DNA of 64,000 nt, from assembly GCA_014529385.2 (NCBI GenBank), contig CM043960.1, positions 73,443,410-73,507,409 of the forward strand. The letters run 5' to 3'. Shown one piece after another: positions 42,418 through 57,096 of the stretch (its first letter is position 1; every line of letters begins with the position of its first letter). The notes under the pieces were generated by a model. It had not been told where the DNA came from, searched no databases, and saw only the letters and a list, made by a program, of their open reading frames with translations. The DNA is from Adiantum capillus-veneris. Lineage: Eukaryota > Streptophyta > Polypodiopsida > Polypodiales > Pteridaceae. The position numbers and the translations under genes were made by a program.

Positions 42418-44789
42418 ACGGAAGCGGCAGCAGAATGACGCAGGCAGCAAAGCAGGTTGAAACTTGACGCAGGCGGCAGCAGGGCGCTGCAGGGCAGGCC
42501 GCAGTCTGTATAGCGTGCAGAAGCTCGGCTGCTGAAGGCTGGGACGACGACAGGGGGCGCACACGAAGCTTGCTTGTAGTGCTGCCTGACTCTCGTGACT
42601 CGTGAGCAATGGAGTAATCACTGCTCAGTAGATAACGAAAGGGCACAAAAGGGCAGCGTGACGAGTCCCGTTAATTTTAGGGATTTGTGCCTTGTACACG
42701 CGTTCACACCATGGTCACACTTTAAAATAAGTTCAAAGGTCGCGACTCACAACTCATTGCTCACTAGCAAGTTGAAGGCAATTGCTGAGTGCTCACAATA
42801 TCATCAAACTCCAAACCATCACTAAACTTACTGTAAAAGAACTCGTAAAATTTGAAATCGGTTTTTGAAGGGCAATGGGATGACCGGCCCTTCTAATGAC
42901 GGATCAGAGTAATTTTCTTCTTTCGTAATTGAAGGGCAACTTCAATTTGATCCCTTCAAATGCAAGGTTCCTACGCAGGGTTAAGAGCCATTTGAAGGGT
43001 AGAAGGGCGTCAAAAACTATCGCTGATCCAAAGATCAACAATGCTACTTTACATAAAAAATACATGAAATTACAAACAAAACTAATATCAAAACAATTTC
43101 GTATTCTTTGGAAGATAAGTTCTTGCTTTTACATAGTTACTTGGTGAGCCAAAGGTTCTTTTCGCTCTATCTAATCGCACAAACCACCATGTGGTTGCTT
43201 CTCATTTGTAGCTTTTCACGCTAGCAAAAAGCTAAGTAACAAGTTTAAAAAATGCCGCAAGTACAGAGCAATTCGCATGTTGATAGAGTAGTTCGCTGAC
43301 AGAGCAGTTCGCCCAATTGGGAGGTGTTCGCAAGCAGCACATGCAATTTGCTATTCTAGTTCGTAGGTTCCCAGAAGCAACGGGTTTGGTGACTCGACTC
43401 CAGATTATGCCAACTGATCATAGATTGAAATCTGATATCTTCTGTTTCAGTAGCACTAGAACATACCTCTGCCATGGCTTGATCGCACCAAATTTTTGAT
43501 CTTTAAGAGTGCTCATCAAGTCGATAAGCATCTGAAGTACTTTTCACGTTGATGATCTACGAAATATAACAAGTAACCAGAGTTTGCAAGCTATCTGGTA
43601 CTCCTTCCAAATAAGGCCACTGTATTGAGCCACTTGGCTTAATCCTCAACATAGGTTTGGAATCTTAATCCAGTGGCCTGCGACCTCGCTCGAAGAAAAA
43701 AAAAAGCAATGTGAACTTGCGCTGCGATCTCGCTCAAAAAGCAGTAGGTAGATAAGAAGGTCAAGAAGCAGCATAGTATAGGAGGGTGCTAATTGTTGAT
43801 GGTGTTGGCTTTCGACAGGAAAAAACCCCAAAGCTAGTGGTTTCTCGAGGGAGCAGTGCTCGCCAAAATCAGGGAGGAATGACAGAGTTGAACAGACACA
43901 GACCGAGGACCGACACAGTCGAACAGGAGCACCTGATCCCAAACCGAGGACGAGAAGAGTTGATGGGAAAAAAGTCTACGAGCGGCATAGGCAGAGGAGT
44001 TGATCAAAGAGGACAAGGAAGAACAGTCAAAGAAGAAAAGCGGAAGCTAATTCTTTTTTCCACACAAAGAGATTAGATGTTGTAGAAGCTGAAGAACACG
44101 GACTGCGGAGTAATGGCATTTTTTGAGATAGGCATACCAATATGTCAACACCTATTAGCCTCCACCAACATGAGCAGTTCATTGCTTGTCATTCAACGAC
44201 TGAGTGGGATAGCAGAAACTTTACAGACAATATGGCCAATATTGTTGTTTGTAAAGAGCTTCTCTTGCTAAACCACGTGTAGGCGGCACCCAATGCGGGC
44301 ACAATTGAGATTAGCAACAATAGTATACTGCAACATTGCTCTTTGACAGCTGTATACGAAGCAAGGAATGTTGGTGGTGTGGATTTGAATGCATAGCAAT
44401 TACTACTTCAGAGCTCCCTTCTTCCCAAGTTGTTGCTAACGATCTTGAGTATACCATCTCTATGGCCACAAAAGCACATTATACCCTCACCTTTGGGTAG
44501 TGTTGAAGAGAATTACTACTTGATTAAGACCCTCATTCAAACTCTTGGAGATAACATACATCAAACGGATTGACAAATTTGATGTCATGTGCCTTGAACC
44601 GCATGTTGATGTATTGACAAGTATAACATGGGGCATTTACAAGTTTAATTTGGTCATAGCTTGCCACATGCCTAGTAGGCAGCTAAATGCAAGGTAAAAT
44701 GGGCTTCATAATTGCTAAATATGACAACGTCTCCGCCACTTTTTGGCTCTGTTTTGAAGGTGAATGATATTGAGCGGACGCCACACATA
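42418..44789. other. Unassigned stretch
   Basis: No gene recognised. The block 42855-43010 repeats GAAGGGC-type motifs several times. An open frame at 43786-44076 (plus) has no domain. The sequence to 44794 is the left flank of the chromodomain element's insertion site and rejoins at 53579. Confidence 0.4.
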
Positions 44790-44794
44790 CTAAT
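44790..44794. repeat. Target-site duplication, left
   Basis: CTAAT, identical to 53574-53578. Confidence 0.9.
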
Positions 44795-46348
44795 TGTAAC
44801 ATTTAATGGCCTAAAAACTTGTGTGTAGCGGAAATTAGCATGAACATAGTGGGCATTTCATTAGAATAGATTCCTAATGAGAATTACAAGAGTGCTTGGG
44901 TGGAGAGAGTAACAAAAAGCATAACACCTAGTTAGATAGCATGAACAATACTTTCAAAAGAGAGAGAAATTAAGCTATTGACAACAATTGAGGACCGGAT
45001 TTGCATGGAGCCGGTCCCCCCTCCAAAAGACTTTATATTATGGTTTCTCCCATCAAGAGAGACATTGTACAATACAATTCTTTGTGTTCCTTCAAGACTA
45101 GCTAGTGCAATGAAGATGAAAGCTTCATGCACTAAGCAAAACACTTAGCAAACACAACATCAATTATCCCCGGTCTCAGACCCAAGACCTCACACACCTT
45201 CGAAGATGGGGAGAGCTAGCAGGGTATGAGAGTAGATTGAGAGGAAGAAGGAGTATCTTACGAGAAAGATGTACATCTCCTCACATAATCACTCATATTA
45301 GCATAGCTTATCTTAGTAATTAGCATGGTAGAGGAGATGAGCATGCATTGAAGCTTGGCTCTTGGTTGGATTTGCATCCACATGCCAAGAGTGTGTCGAT
45401 GTAGGCTTCTATCTCACAAGCTTGGAGTAGGTGATGAGCTCTCCATTAAAGCGTGGGAAGAGATAGTCTTTTTCTTGCTTCTCACATAGAGTGTGTGAGA
45501 GTGTGTGTGTGATAATGCCTTGCAAAAATCAGCCCCCTCTCTCTCTTGGGCGAGCCCTCTTGCTAATTGCTCTTGCTATCCTCCCATTGGACCTCCCCAT
45601 GGCTAGCCAATGACTATTAAGCAGCATAAGTGATAGCCTTCTGACATGTGTCTCCGTTTCCCCTTTTGTGAGAGCTTTAGGTAACTTAATAATTCAACTA
45701 AACTCTCATTGGACCCCTTTGCCTCCTCGCCAATAGGAATCAAGCAAGCCATTGGGCTGCTGAATGCTCATTGGACCCCTTGGGAGATTTTCCAATAGTC
45801 TTCTAGAGGACTTATTTCTCATTGGTTCTTTTATTAAGTGTTTTTTAGATTAATTAAACTAGATTTAATCTAGCCTAATTCTCATTGGTCCACCTTGGGT
45901 ATTGGGTACACCTTGTGGGCATCTAGCCTAGGGAGCTGACATGTGTCCCTCATTCCCTTTGTGTAAAGGGAGCTTGTGTGTGTGTGTGTCGGGCTTTCTC
46001 TCTCTTCCCCTACATGCAAGGCTCGCGCCCTCCCAAGTAGGGATTGCAAAGAATTTTTTGTACACACACAAAGCATCCAATTCCCTTAAGGTTGACCTTT
46101 GGACACAACCTTTGAATTTTGGAACCTTAGCATTTTGGAAGTCTTAATGGGCTGAACCTTAGGGTCTTTTTAGCCCATTGTTGCACATGGATCTTTTGCA
46201 GATGGCCCCACCTTTGGATCCCTACTGTGGCCGGTCTTCTAGCTTAACCAATATTCTAGCTTTTTCTCCCCTGGCACTTCCTCATATTAAATGATCAGTT
46301 TAACATGAGAAAATCATTTAGGAGAATTAGATATTGATTATTATGACG
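44795..46348 (-). repeat. 3' LTR of the chromodomain element
   Basis: About 1.55 kb, matching 51947-53573 in the same orientation and 60195-61794 inverted. It contains short GT/CA runs; small open frames in it are not genes. Confidence 0.93.
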
Positions 46349-49300
46349 TTACCTCTCTCTTGAAATCATAGTCGTCCTCGACTATGGTGTAGAGAAGATA
46401 AAGCATATTCATGAGTCCTTTTCTTAGCGTGTAGAGGATCCCTATGTTACCCTACGACATCATTCCACAATGGATGACTAGTGCATTTGGCTCTTGAGAG
46501 CTTGAGGCTTCCGCAAGCATGTCTACACATTAGTCCTATCAATCTTCCATAGTAGAGTGACAAGCTCTACTTGGTGTTTGGGAGACGTCGTCTCCGCAAA
46601 CTTGATCTAAGTATGCATACTACTTCATTTTTGTGCACAATAAAGAAAAAGAGAGTCTTATAAGAAAAAAACTTTGTTCATTTTGAATATTTTGTACATT
46701 TGCTTACTCTTGGGAAGCATAGTAAGCATTGACAAGGTTTAGGTTATCCTTTAATTGTATGCCTTGCATCCATCTAGCATCTTCAAAAGGATAATTCTTA
46801 AACTTAATAAGATATCGTCGGATAGTCTTACCGCCTCTTAATACCTTGTCTTCATGTCGGAGAATGGACTCGGGCTGCAGCACCTCCTCTTGGTCCTCGA
46901 TCTCCGGTGGGTCTTCAATAGTTGGTTCTTGAGGTGGCTCTCCTTTGTAAGGATTTAATAGGCTCACATGGAAAGCATTGTGTATGAGCCAATGATTGGG
47001 AAACTTGAGTTGATAGGCCATTTCATTGATTGGCCTAAGAATATGAAAGGGACCGTAGTACCTTTTTGCTAGTTTAGAATAGTACTTTTGGTGTCTAGTA
47101 GGATTCTTGCCCGTCGTGTGCCTTAATCAAGCCTCGGGAAACTTTAATAAGACCCAATCATTTTCTTTAAAGGCTTGGGCTCTTCTATGCTTGTCAGCAG
47201 AATCCTTTTGCCTTACTGTGAGATAGACATAGCATCCTTAATCTTTTGAAAAGATTCTTGTAGGTCTCGGCTATACTCATCTGCAGCGAAGATCTTCCCA
47301 TGTACCTTAAGAAGCAAGGGACTTTTTGATCTTCCCTCAATTACCTTGAAAGGTGCTTTGCCCGTGGAAGTATGTACAGTGTTAATGTAAGCATACTCCA
47401 CTAAGGGTAAGTACTTCTCCCATTGGGATCTTTGATCTACTTCCGTTACATAGGCTTTTAGTAGATCGAGAATTGTTAGCCATCCGTTTGTGGATGATAG
47501 GCCGAAGAGAAGTTTAGCCTTGTCCCTAAATTCTCAAAGAGACCCTTCCAGAAATTACTGGTCATTCTAGGATCTCTATCCGACACTATGGACATTGGAA
47601 AGCCATGGTACTTGAAAATTTGTGAAATAAAGAGGGTTGCCATTTGATGGGCTTTGATAGTCTTTTTGACAGGTATAAAACGAGCTTGTTTACTGAACCT
47701 GTCTACTATCGTCCATATTCCCGTATTCCCATGGATAGACTTAGGAAATCCAAAGATAAAATCCATGGATATGCTCTCCCATGGTGAATTAGGAATTGGC
47801 AAGGGTTGAAGCACTCCAAGTTGCTTCCCTCTATCAAATTTTGTCTTTTGGCATACCACACATTTAGAAACATACTCTTGTATGTGCACTTTCATGGTAG
47901 GACAATAGAAATATGTTTCAATTCCCTTTAAGGTAGGCTGAATCCCTCTATGCCCCGCATAAGGTGGAGCATGTGATTCATACATTACTTTCTCACGTAG
48001 TGAGTTAGTAACACATAGTCTATTGCCATAGAGAAGATAACCATCTTGTAAAGTATATGGTTCTTCTTTCTTCCCTAATGCAAGGGTTGAAATCACATCT
48101 CTAAAATCGGGATCAATAGCATACTCATCTATCATTGAAGATAGATCATTGTGAGTTGCTATGGAAACCGCATTCACTCTCGGCCGTCTTGAGAGTGCAT
48201 CAGCTACTTGATTATGCTTGCGAGCAATGTGAGCAATATGAAAATGAAATTGCGAAAGGAAATTTGCCCACCTCATTTGTTTGTCGGAGAGCTTGGTCTG
48301 TTTCATGAAGTACTTAAGACTTTGGTGATCCGTTCGCAGAATGAAAGGAGTCCCCAATAAATAGTGCTTCCATGAATCTAAGGCAGGTAGAACTGCAAGG
48401 AGTTCCTTTTCATATATGCCTAGATCTTGCTCAACAGGGTCGAGCCTTCGACTCTCATAGCCTATGGCGTGCCCTTCTTGGAGCAAAACAGCTCCAAGGC
48501 AATCACCTCAAGCATCACATTGGACCTCAAATGGTTTTGAGAGATCTGGTAGTGTAAGCATAGGTTGAGAGATAAGATTTTCTTTAAGCTTTTTGAAAGC
48601 ATTGTTCTCCTTAGTAGACCATGTATACCTAATGCTTTTCTTTGTTAGGTCATGTAATGGTCCCGCAATTTGTGAGAACTTTTCTATGAAGCATCTATAG
48701 TATGCACACATACCTATAAAGCTTCTTAGTTCATGAAGATTCTTTGGTCTAGGCCATCCTTTTATGGATCCATTTGGATGCCATCTTGAGAGATAATGTG
48801 ACCTAAATACTGAATCTCTTGCAAGAAAAATTCACTTCTCTCTCGATTAACATAAAGTTTATTCTCTCTCAAAACTTGAAATATTACCTGGAGGTGTTGC
48901 TTGTGTTCTTCTAATGAATTAGAGTAGATGATAATATCATCAAAGAACACTCTAGTGAAGGCGATGAGGCCTGAAGAGCTTCTCCATCAAGTGTTTGAAT
49001 GTGGCTGGTGCATTGGTCAAGCCAAAAGGCATGACAATGTATTCATAAAGACCAAATGTGGTGCAAAATGCGGTCTTTACAATGTCTTGATCAACTATCC
49101 TTATTTGATGATATCCACTTTTTAGATCAATCTTACTAAAGTAGGTTGATCCTTGTAGCTTATCAAATAGGTCTGCTACCCGTGGAACGGGGAACCTATT
49201 CTTGATAGTGATCCTATTTAGTGCTCTATAGTCGACACACATACGATATGTGCCGTCTTTCTTTTGCACTAGTAGCACAGGGGAGCAAAATGGAGATGAG

Positions 49301-51946
49301 CTAGGCCTAACCATGCCCTTCTCAACTAACTCATGCACTTGCCGCATAATCTCCTCTTGTTGAGCTTGAGAAACTCTATAAGGAGGTTTGTTAGGCGGTG
49401 AACTTCCTGGAAGAATTTCAATTGCATGGTCATCATTACCTCGTTTAGGAGGTAGCTCACAAGGGATGTCGTCAATAAAAACATCTTGAAACCCCTTGAG
49501 AAAATTGGATAACTCTAATTCCTTTTGTTTTCTTTTATTTACTTTTGCTAAAGCACTAGGTTAATTTTGAGAATCTTTAACAAAAATCATTCATGTACAC
49601 GGAAATAGAGCTCTTTATTGACTTGTTGAAAGCTGTTGTATGTACAATGGGGATAGTGTTACCCATTTCCTTAGCATCTATATACATGTATTTTTCCCTG
49701 ACTTAAAGGATTACATCCTCATGCTTGAGAGGAGAGATAAAGAAGTCCTCTTTGTCCACGTAGCCTTGGACATGAAGCCTCAATTTCCCGATTAAGGGAG
49801 TGACTGAAGATTCTTGCCCCTCGAAAGCATTGTCTGCGGGTAGGACATCTCCCATCTTGTAAGCTTGTATGCCTAGCTTGGTGGCCAACTCTATAGATAT
49901 AAAATTGTAAGTAGAACCAGGGTAAAGGAGAATAAAAGAATCATGTTCTCTTACCTTTGCCCAAGCATGGCATAGAGGAGATCCTTTGTGATGATTTTGG
50001 TGAGTCTCCTCCTCTTGGATTTCAACCAAGGAAGCTCTAGGAGGATCTTGGCGGTTGTTCTTTTGGGGACAAGCGCGGTATGCATGCCCTTGTTCGCCGC
50101 ACTTGAAACACCGGTTATCCTTGCGATAACGCTCAAGCTCTTCAGGAGAGAGTTTTTTTTTAACCTTTGTAAACTCCCTTCTCTTTAGCTTTGTTGGAGT
50201 TGCCCTTAGGATACTTTTGGACATTGTCCTTCCCCTTAGGCTCGTTGGAACCCTTGTTTTCCATGGGCTTATTATTTCTTTTAGCCCCCGTTTGGAAATT
50301 GATTCGAGAGGCCACCATAGTATGGTGTATTACCGCCGATATGGTACGTGGCCTTTGGGAGTTGACATACTCCGCCATTTCTTCGGTTAAGCCCGCACAA
50401 AATTGTTTCTTTTGCTCTCCAAAATCCAACTTTTTGAAGAAAGTGTCTTTGAGTTGTAGGTCCCAAAACTTGTCTACATATTTGTGGATGGATTCATAAG
50501 GAGAGAGCTTTAAGCTTCGCCATTCGGTGAGTACTTTGTCTTTGGCATCAGTGGCCAAAAACTGCTTCATAATGGAATCTCTTAAAGCTTTCCATGTTCG
50601 TGGAGCTTCACCGTTGGCTCCTAGGCTAGACCACCATTTTCTGGCGGACTTTTGAAAGTGCATAGCTACATGGCGTAGCTTAGAGGACTCTATGAAGCCC
50701 TCATCCCCAAACGCCGCATCAAATTGCTGGATAAAGGCCAAGACGTTGTCCGTAGCACCAAAGGTACCATCATAGGTAAGGAAAGAGATGCTCTTCCCTC
50801 CCTCTTTGAATTTATTCAGCTTGGACAACCTCTTCCATGCGGCATAGGATTTCCTATGGCCTCTTCTTTTTGATGGTTCAAAGGTTGCACCATCACTTTC
50901 TTCAGAAGGTGGAGAAGAGGGTGACCTCTTTCTCTCCTTTTTCTTGTCTTGATCTTTTCGTCTTCACCACCATCACTTTCATAAGAGGAAGAGGATGAAG
51001 AAGATGGAGAAGAGGGTGTCCTGTTTCTCACCTTTTTCTTCTCTTGCTTTTTATCATCCCTCTTTGAATTATGGTGTGGAGAAGAGTGTGATGGTCTTCT
51101 ACGATTTGGTGGTGATGGAGAGTGTTTAGCCCGCCATCTTCGTGGAGCCATCTCCGTCGAGGTGGCGGGAGACTCACTTCTTTCTTGTTCCTTCGGTGGA
51201 GGATCTTGAGTTATCCTTTGGGAAGGAGATGCATCATCAAGAAGTAAACTCTTGAGCCCTTCATATGGATTCTCTTCTTCTTCCCGAATCGGAGAGAGAC
51301 CTCTTTTGGGAGTCTCACAAGGAGGCTTCCTAGGTGTTCTCTTGTCATGGTGATGAGCTTGGATAATCCCGTGAGCTTGGAGCTGCCGTTGCACTTCACT
51401 TTGGAGATATGGATTGCCCATGGCTTGTTGAAGCCTAGAAACAAGATAGTTAACAAGCATCGGAGCATCATTAGTAGTTTGCTCATTAGCAAAATCAAAG
51501 TTATCAATAGTAATTTCACTCTCTTTACTATTGTCAGCCATTCTAACAACTTTTAGGGTAAACTTTTTAGGTGTACTTTGGCACATCAAGCCCTAGTTGC
51601 TACTCCTCTGAAAAAGAACTCAAGCTACTGTACTCGTGGCTTGAATCCCATTAATTGCAAGGAATAGAAGAGAGGGTCTTTCAACACCAAAAAAACACCG
51701 GCTCCTGCCAAGCTTCTAATAGCTCAATAGTGGTTAAGACTTAAGCAAGACCCATAGGACTCCACTATTAAGACCATAGCTCTTGATTGTGATGCCCCGT
51801 TAACTGCACGAAGGCAGGCGCACTGCAAGGCTGAAAGTTCCCTATTCTACTTACTCACAAGCAATTAATAATACCAACCATTTATAGCTAGCTTGAGGAC
51901 CTCCCTTCTTGAGCAAGAAAAGAGAAACCTTGTGCTCTGGTACCAT

Positions 51947-53573
51947 TGTAACATTTAATGGCCTAAAAACTTGTGTGTAGTGGAAATTAGCATGAACATA
52001 GTGGGCATTTCATTAGAATAGATTCCTTATGAGAATTACAAGAGTGCTTGGGTGGAGAGAGCAACAGAAAGCATAACACCTAGTTAGATAGCATGAACAA
52101 TACTTTCAAAACAGAGAAAAATTAAGCTATTGACAACAGTTGAGGATCGGATTTAATGCATGGAGCCGGTCCCCCCTCCAAAAGACTTTGTATTATGGTT
52201 TCTCCCATCAAGAGAGACATTGTACAATACAATTCTTTGTGTTCCTTCAAGACTAGCTAGTGCAATGAAGATGAAAGCTTCATGCACTAAGCAAAACACT
52301 TAGCAAACACAACATCAATTATCCCCGGTCTCAGACCCAAGACCTCACACACCTTCGAAGATGGGGAGAGCTAGCAGGGTATGAGAGTAGATTGAGAGGA
52401 AGAAGGAGTATCTTACGAGAAAGATGTACATCTCCTCACATAATCACTCATATTAGCATAGCCTCACATAATCACTCATATTAGCATAGCCTAGCTTAGT
52501 AATTAGCATGGTAGAGGAGATGAGAATGCATTGAAGCTTGGCTCTTGGTTGGATTTGCATCCACATGCCAAGAGTGTGTCGATGTAGGCTTCTATCTCAC
52601 AAGCTTGGAGTAGGTGATGAGCTCTCCATTAAAGCTTGTGAAGAGATAGTCTTTTTCTTGCTTCTCACATAGATTGTGTGAGAGTGTGTGTGTGATAATG
52701 CCTTGCAAAAATCAGCCCCCTCTCTCTCTTGGGCGAGCCCTCTTGCTAATTGCTCTTGCTATCCTCCCATTGGACCTCCCGATGGATAGCCAATGACTAT
52801 TAAGCAACATAAGTGATAGCCTTCTGACATGTGTCCCCCTTTCCGCTTTTGTGAGAGCTTTAGGTAATTTAATAATTCAACTAAACTCTCATTGGACCCC
52901 TTTGCCTCCTGGCCAATAGGAAACAGGCAAGCCATTGGGATGCTGAATGCTCATTGGATCCCTTGGGAGATTGTCCAATAGTCTTCTAGAGGACTTATTT
53001 CTCATTGTTTCTTTTATTAAATGTTTTTTAGATTAATTAAACTAGATTTAGTCTAGCCTAATTCTCATTGGTCCACCTCCAAGGCCATCCAATAGGAATT
53101 GGGTACACCTTGTGGGCATCAGGCCTAGGGAGCTGACATGTGTCCCTCATTCCCTTTGTGTAAAGGGAGCTTGTGTGTGTGTGTGTGTGTGTGTGGCTTT
53201 CTCTCTCTTCCCCTACATGCAAGGCTCGCCCCCTCCCATGTAGGGATTGCAAAGACTTTTTTGTACACACACAAAGCATCGAATTCCCTTAAGGTTGACC
53301 TTTGGACACAACCTTTGAATTTTGGAACCTTCGCATTTTGGAAGTCTTAATGGGCTGAACCTTAGGATCTTTTTAGCCCATTGTTGCACATGGCTCTTTT
53401 GCAGATGGCCCCCCCTTTGGATCCCTATTTTCCCTCCTTTGGATTCCTACTGTGGCCAGTCTGCTAGCTTAACCAATATTCTAGCTTTTTCTCCCCTGGA
53501 ACTTCCCCATATTAAATGATCAGTTTAACATGAGAAAATCATTTAGGAGAATTAGATATTGATTATTATGACA
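51947..53573 (-). repeat. 5' LTR of the chromodomain element
   Basis: About 1.63 kb, TGTAACATTT...TTATGACA on the plus strand, directly beside the primer-binding site. Confidence 0.93.
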
Positions 53574-53578
53574 CTAAT
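53574..53578. repeat. Target-site duplication, right
   Basis: CTAAT. Confidence 0.9.
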
Positions 53579-53752
53579 GTCCATGAGTGTCACGTAATAG
53601 TAGTTCACCAGATGCACATTTGGATTATTGATGAGCGGACTGAATGTGGTGCCTTCCCCTATAGGCACTCCAACCTCAAGATACACAATACATAACACTC
53701 GTTAGTCAGCAAGGATGCAAGAAGACATAATTGATGACCTAAGCAGCTTCCA

Positions 53753-54739
<987 letters not shown>

Positions 54740-55735
54740 GCCAGCTTGAAACTAACTTACCATCTGCATGCTAGGTCATGGTTTGAAATTACTACATTGT
54801 ATAAAGATTGGAGCATGCAATGTGACATCATTCCTCACAATCTAGCTAGAAATCATGTGTCCCTCCTGTGTGGCGGAATACCTTACATATATAGCAATAA
54901 ACGAGGACGACAAACAAATGAAATAGGACGCTTTGCCATTGGAGCAACAACAACAAGACTTAGCACCATTGCATCTACATTCCATAACCAGTTTAAGATA
55001 CCAAGCACAGATCAAGAGTATCCCCTCTCTATCCATGAGACCGGTGAGCGATATTTTGACGTAAAAGAGCTAGATATTATGATTATAGATGAGATATCTA
55101 TGTTAACCCAAACGACTTTTGACCTTATCGTAAGACAAAATATAATGTAACGTGTAGTACATTGGAAGATCCCTTCAACAACAAGTGTATTCTCTAGCTC
55201 GATGATCTTTCCCAAAACTACCCCTAGTTTGTAGTCACGCATGGGAGATTTGTAGCACATGCAGCCATATCACAAGCTCAGTCCATTGACTACACACAAC
55301 TTTCAACAAGATGTCATGCTCTGTAAAACATGCAACGGACCTTGAAATACTTTAGTTCTTGACCATTATTCGTGAAATAAAACAAGTCATAGATGAGATC
55401 AATTGTACCTTGGGTGCATGTATTATAGATGAAGTGCATGTGCATGACTACATCAACAACTCTAATACGATAATTTATACTTACAGATCCGACATCCAAC
55501 TCTATAACAACCTTTCCTTGAATAAGTTGTATAATCAAACTGACATTACAAAAGTTGAAATGAAGGCAAACGTGGGTAACATAAATGTCCTTGAGTAGTG
55601 GCTCCTAGACCCTAAGTTCAACGAACTAGAATCGATTGCAATTGGTGTGCGCTGGATGATCACTGAAAACATCAACCGGTGCGGCAAACGGTGCACCATA
55701 CATTGTTGATTCCATAACACAAAAAACAAAAGGTG
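54740..55735 (+). pseudogene. PIF1-like helicase remnant
   Basis: The first frame (54746-55150) holds IGATTTRLSTIASTFHNQFK followed by a Walker B-type IMIIDEISMLTQ. This is the pattern of PIF1 helicases (TGIAA - TxHSxFxIP - IIDExSM). After frame changes the C-terminal half can be followed near 55360-55730 (IREIKQVIDEINCTL, YRSDIQLYNN, IAIGVRWMITENINR then NGAPYIV), like the PIF1 segment that reads VGxxVMLxxNxxGLxNG. The Walker A region is missing or unreadable. PIF1-type helicases in plant repeats usually come from Helitrons, but no Rep motif and no Helitron ends are seen next to this one. The host PIF1 family is the alternative source. Confidence 0.65.
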
Positions 55736-56735
55736 AAGTTACATGTATCAATATCCTCATTCATTGTACCAAGAATAACTACAAAAGAAGAAAGGCAAAA
55801 CACAAACAACTACAAAAGAAGAAAGGAAAAACACACTTGACATCCACCTTTCAAAAAATGCGAGCCAACGCTTTGTGCTACAACCATTCAATGAAAAATT
55901 TGAAATACTTTTTATTTGCAAGAATATACATGTAGCACATATACTAGAAAAAAATTCATCAATAGACATAGCAGTACAACTTTGCTTGGATATAATCTCA
56001 AGTATAACCATCCCTATAATATTTAATAATTGATGCACTTAACTTTGTCTCCTCCTATAAACATTATAGCATTTTTTAAATGTACATCCCTTTCATGCAG
56101 TGCCATCCTTGCCAAATTATTCATGCTCTTGTTCGTTTTAGTACTAGATTCTAAATGTCAATTTGTATATGTCATGTTATATTCTATAGATGTTGTATAG
56201 CAAGGCCCACCAAGCAAGACTAGTTGTTACTCTCAAAACTATATATGACTTCTTCTTCTTCCGGCTCAATAAGCTCTAGAGGTTGCTTTACTCTCTCTCC
56301 AGCAAATCTCACCATGAGTTTACCAAGAAGGCCATGCACTACCATAAGCTCTAATTCAAACTCCTCATTGTAGATAATCAATGGCAAGAGCAGAGGATAA
56401 GCAAAGGCTCTTAAGTTCTCATACACCCAAGAGGAGAAAAAAGTCTTCTACAACACATCTTTTTCGTTCCCCATGGAGAAAATAATGTTGGATTCTAAAG
56501 TAGAAGTTGGTAAGAATACTATAAAAGAGGTTTCAAATCAACATGTTTTCACTCACTCTGATGTGATTGCTCATGGTGGTAATATATCAGTGGTACACCA
56601 TCCATGATACATCTAAAGTGGATTCTTTTGCAATGGCTCCTCTTACATTTAGCTCTCAAATTTACACTTGTTTATTCTTCTTCTGTTATCTCATATTTAG
56701 TTTTTTTATAGATATTTAGGAAATGAGAGCCCATG
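55736..56735. other. Unassigned stretch
   Basis: No gene recognised. An ACAACTACAAAAGAAGAAAG block is duplicated near 55778-55826. A short minus-strand frame at 56220-56426, acidic at its C-terminus, has no domain. Confidence 0.4.
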
Positions 56736-57096
56736 GAGTGCATGATAGGCCATGCTCACATTGGTAGCTTACAATATGCAGGAAGAACTAGCACAAGCAC
56801 CTTAGAGATGAAGGCATATTATTCTATGACCATTTCTACAAACTCAACCAAAGGATTAAAAAAGGATTATTGGTAAATGATCCTATATACCAATCAAGAG
56901 CCTCACATTGTAGGCCATGCTCATATCTATAACCCATGCTCACTTTGGTAGCTTACAATATGCGGGAGAAACTATCATAAGAGCATTACAAATGAAAGTA
57001 GATTCTTCTATGACCATTTCTATCAACTCAAACAAAGGAATCAAATTTAAAGGATTATTGAAAAATGTTCCTCTGTACAAACCCACTATAACCCAT
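56736..57096 (+). repeat. Two-copy repeat with coding-like similarity
   Basis: Blocks at about 56745-56890 and 56930-57096 share GGTAGCTTACAATATGC and following sequence. In one frame they read IGSLQYAGRTSTSTLEMKAY and FGSLQYAGETIIRALQMKVD, then SMTIS-N-S-KGLK. Differences fall so that the peptide stays similar over about 45 residues, which suggests tandem protein repeats or duplicated exons of an unknown gene. The surrounding frames are closed. Confidence 0.5.

Larger units (their letters stand above)
44795..53573 (-). mobile_element. Ty3/gypsy chromodomain-type LTR retrotransposon, complete insertion
   Basis: A whole insertion of 8.8 kb on the minus strand with perfect 5-bp target repeats (CTAAT). 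The 5' LTR is 51947-53573 and the 3' LTR 44795-46348. The primer-binding site beside the 5' LTR is TGGTACCAGAGC, near-complementary to initiator tRNA-Met. A purine tract (AAGAGAGAGG) precedes the 3' LTR. Parts in order: Ser/Arg-rich N-terminal gag region (about 51540-50830), capsid-type gag (about 50820-50250), zinc knuckle CFKCGEQGHAYRAC and protease (about 50120-49750), RT (about 49350-48700; [17 protein letters not shown]), RNase H (about 48490-48180), integrase with HHCC finger (about 48000-47200) and a chromodomain-like end (ILRHEDKVLRGG ... YLIKFKNYPFEDARW, about 46880-46740). The frames are broken in several places, so it is a fossil. The LTRs look only a few percent apart by eye, which suggests an age in the low millions of years. 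Confidence 0.93.

Noticed and set aside
42194-42646. Long Cys/Arg/Ser-rich frames on both strands
   Set aside because: Driven by a GC-rich 61-bp tandem duplication; no domain and no codon bias.
43786-44076. 96-codon plus-strand frame
   Set aside because: Basic, low-complexity sequence without a domain, and an overlapping frame on the other strand is just as long.
45882-46147. Small frames in the chromodomain element's LTRs (also 53058-53350 and 60418-60603)
   Set aside because: They recur because the LTR is repeated three times and contain CA/GT runs; not genes.
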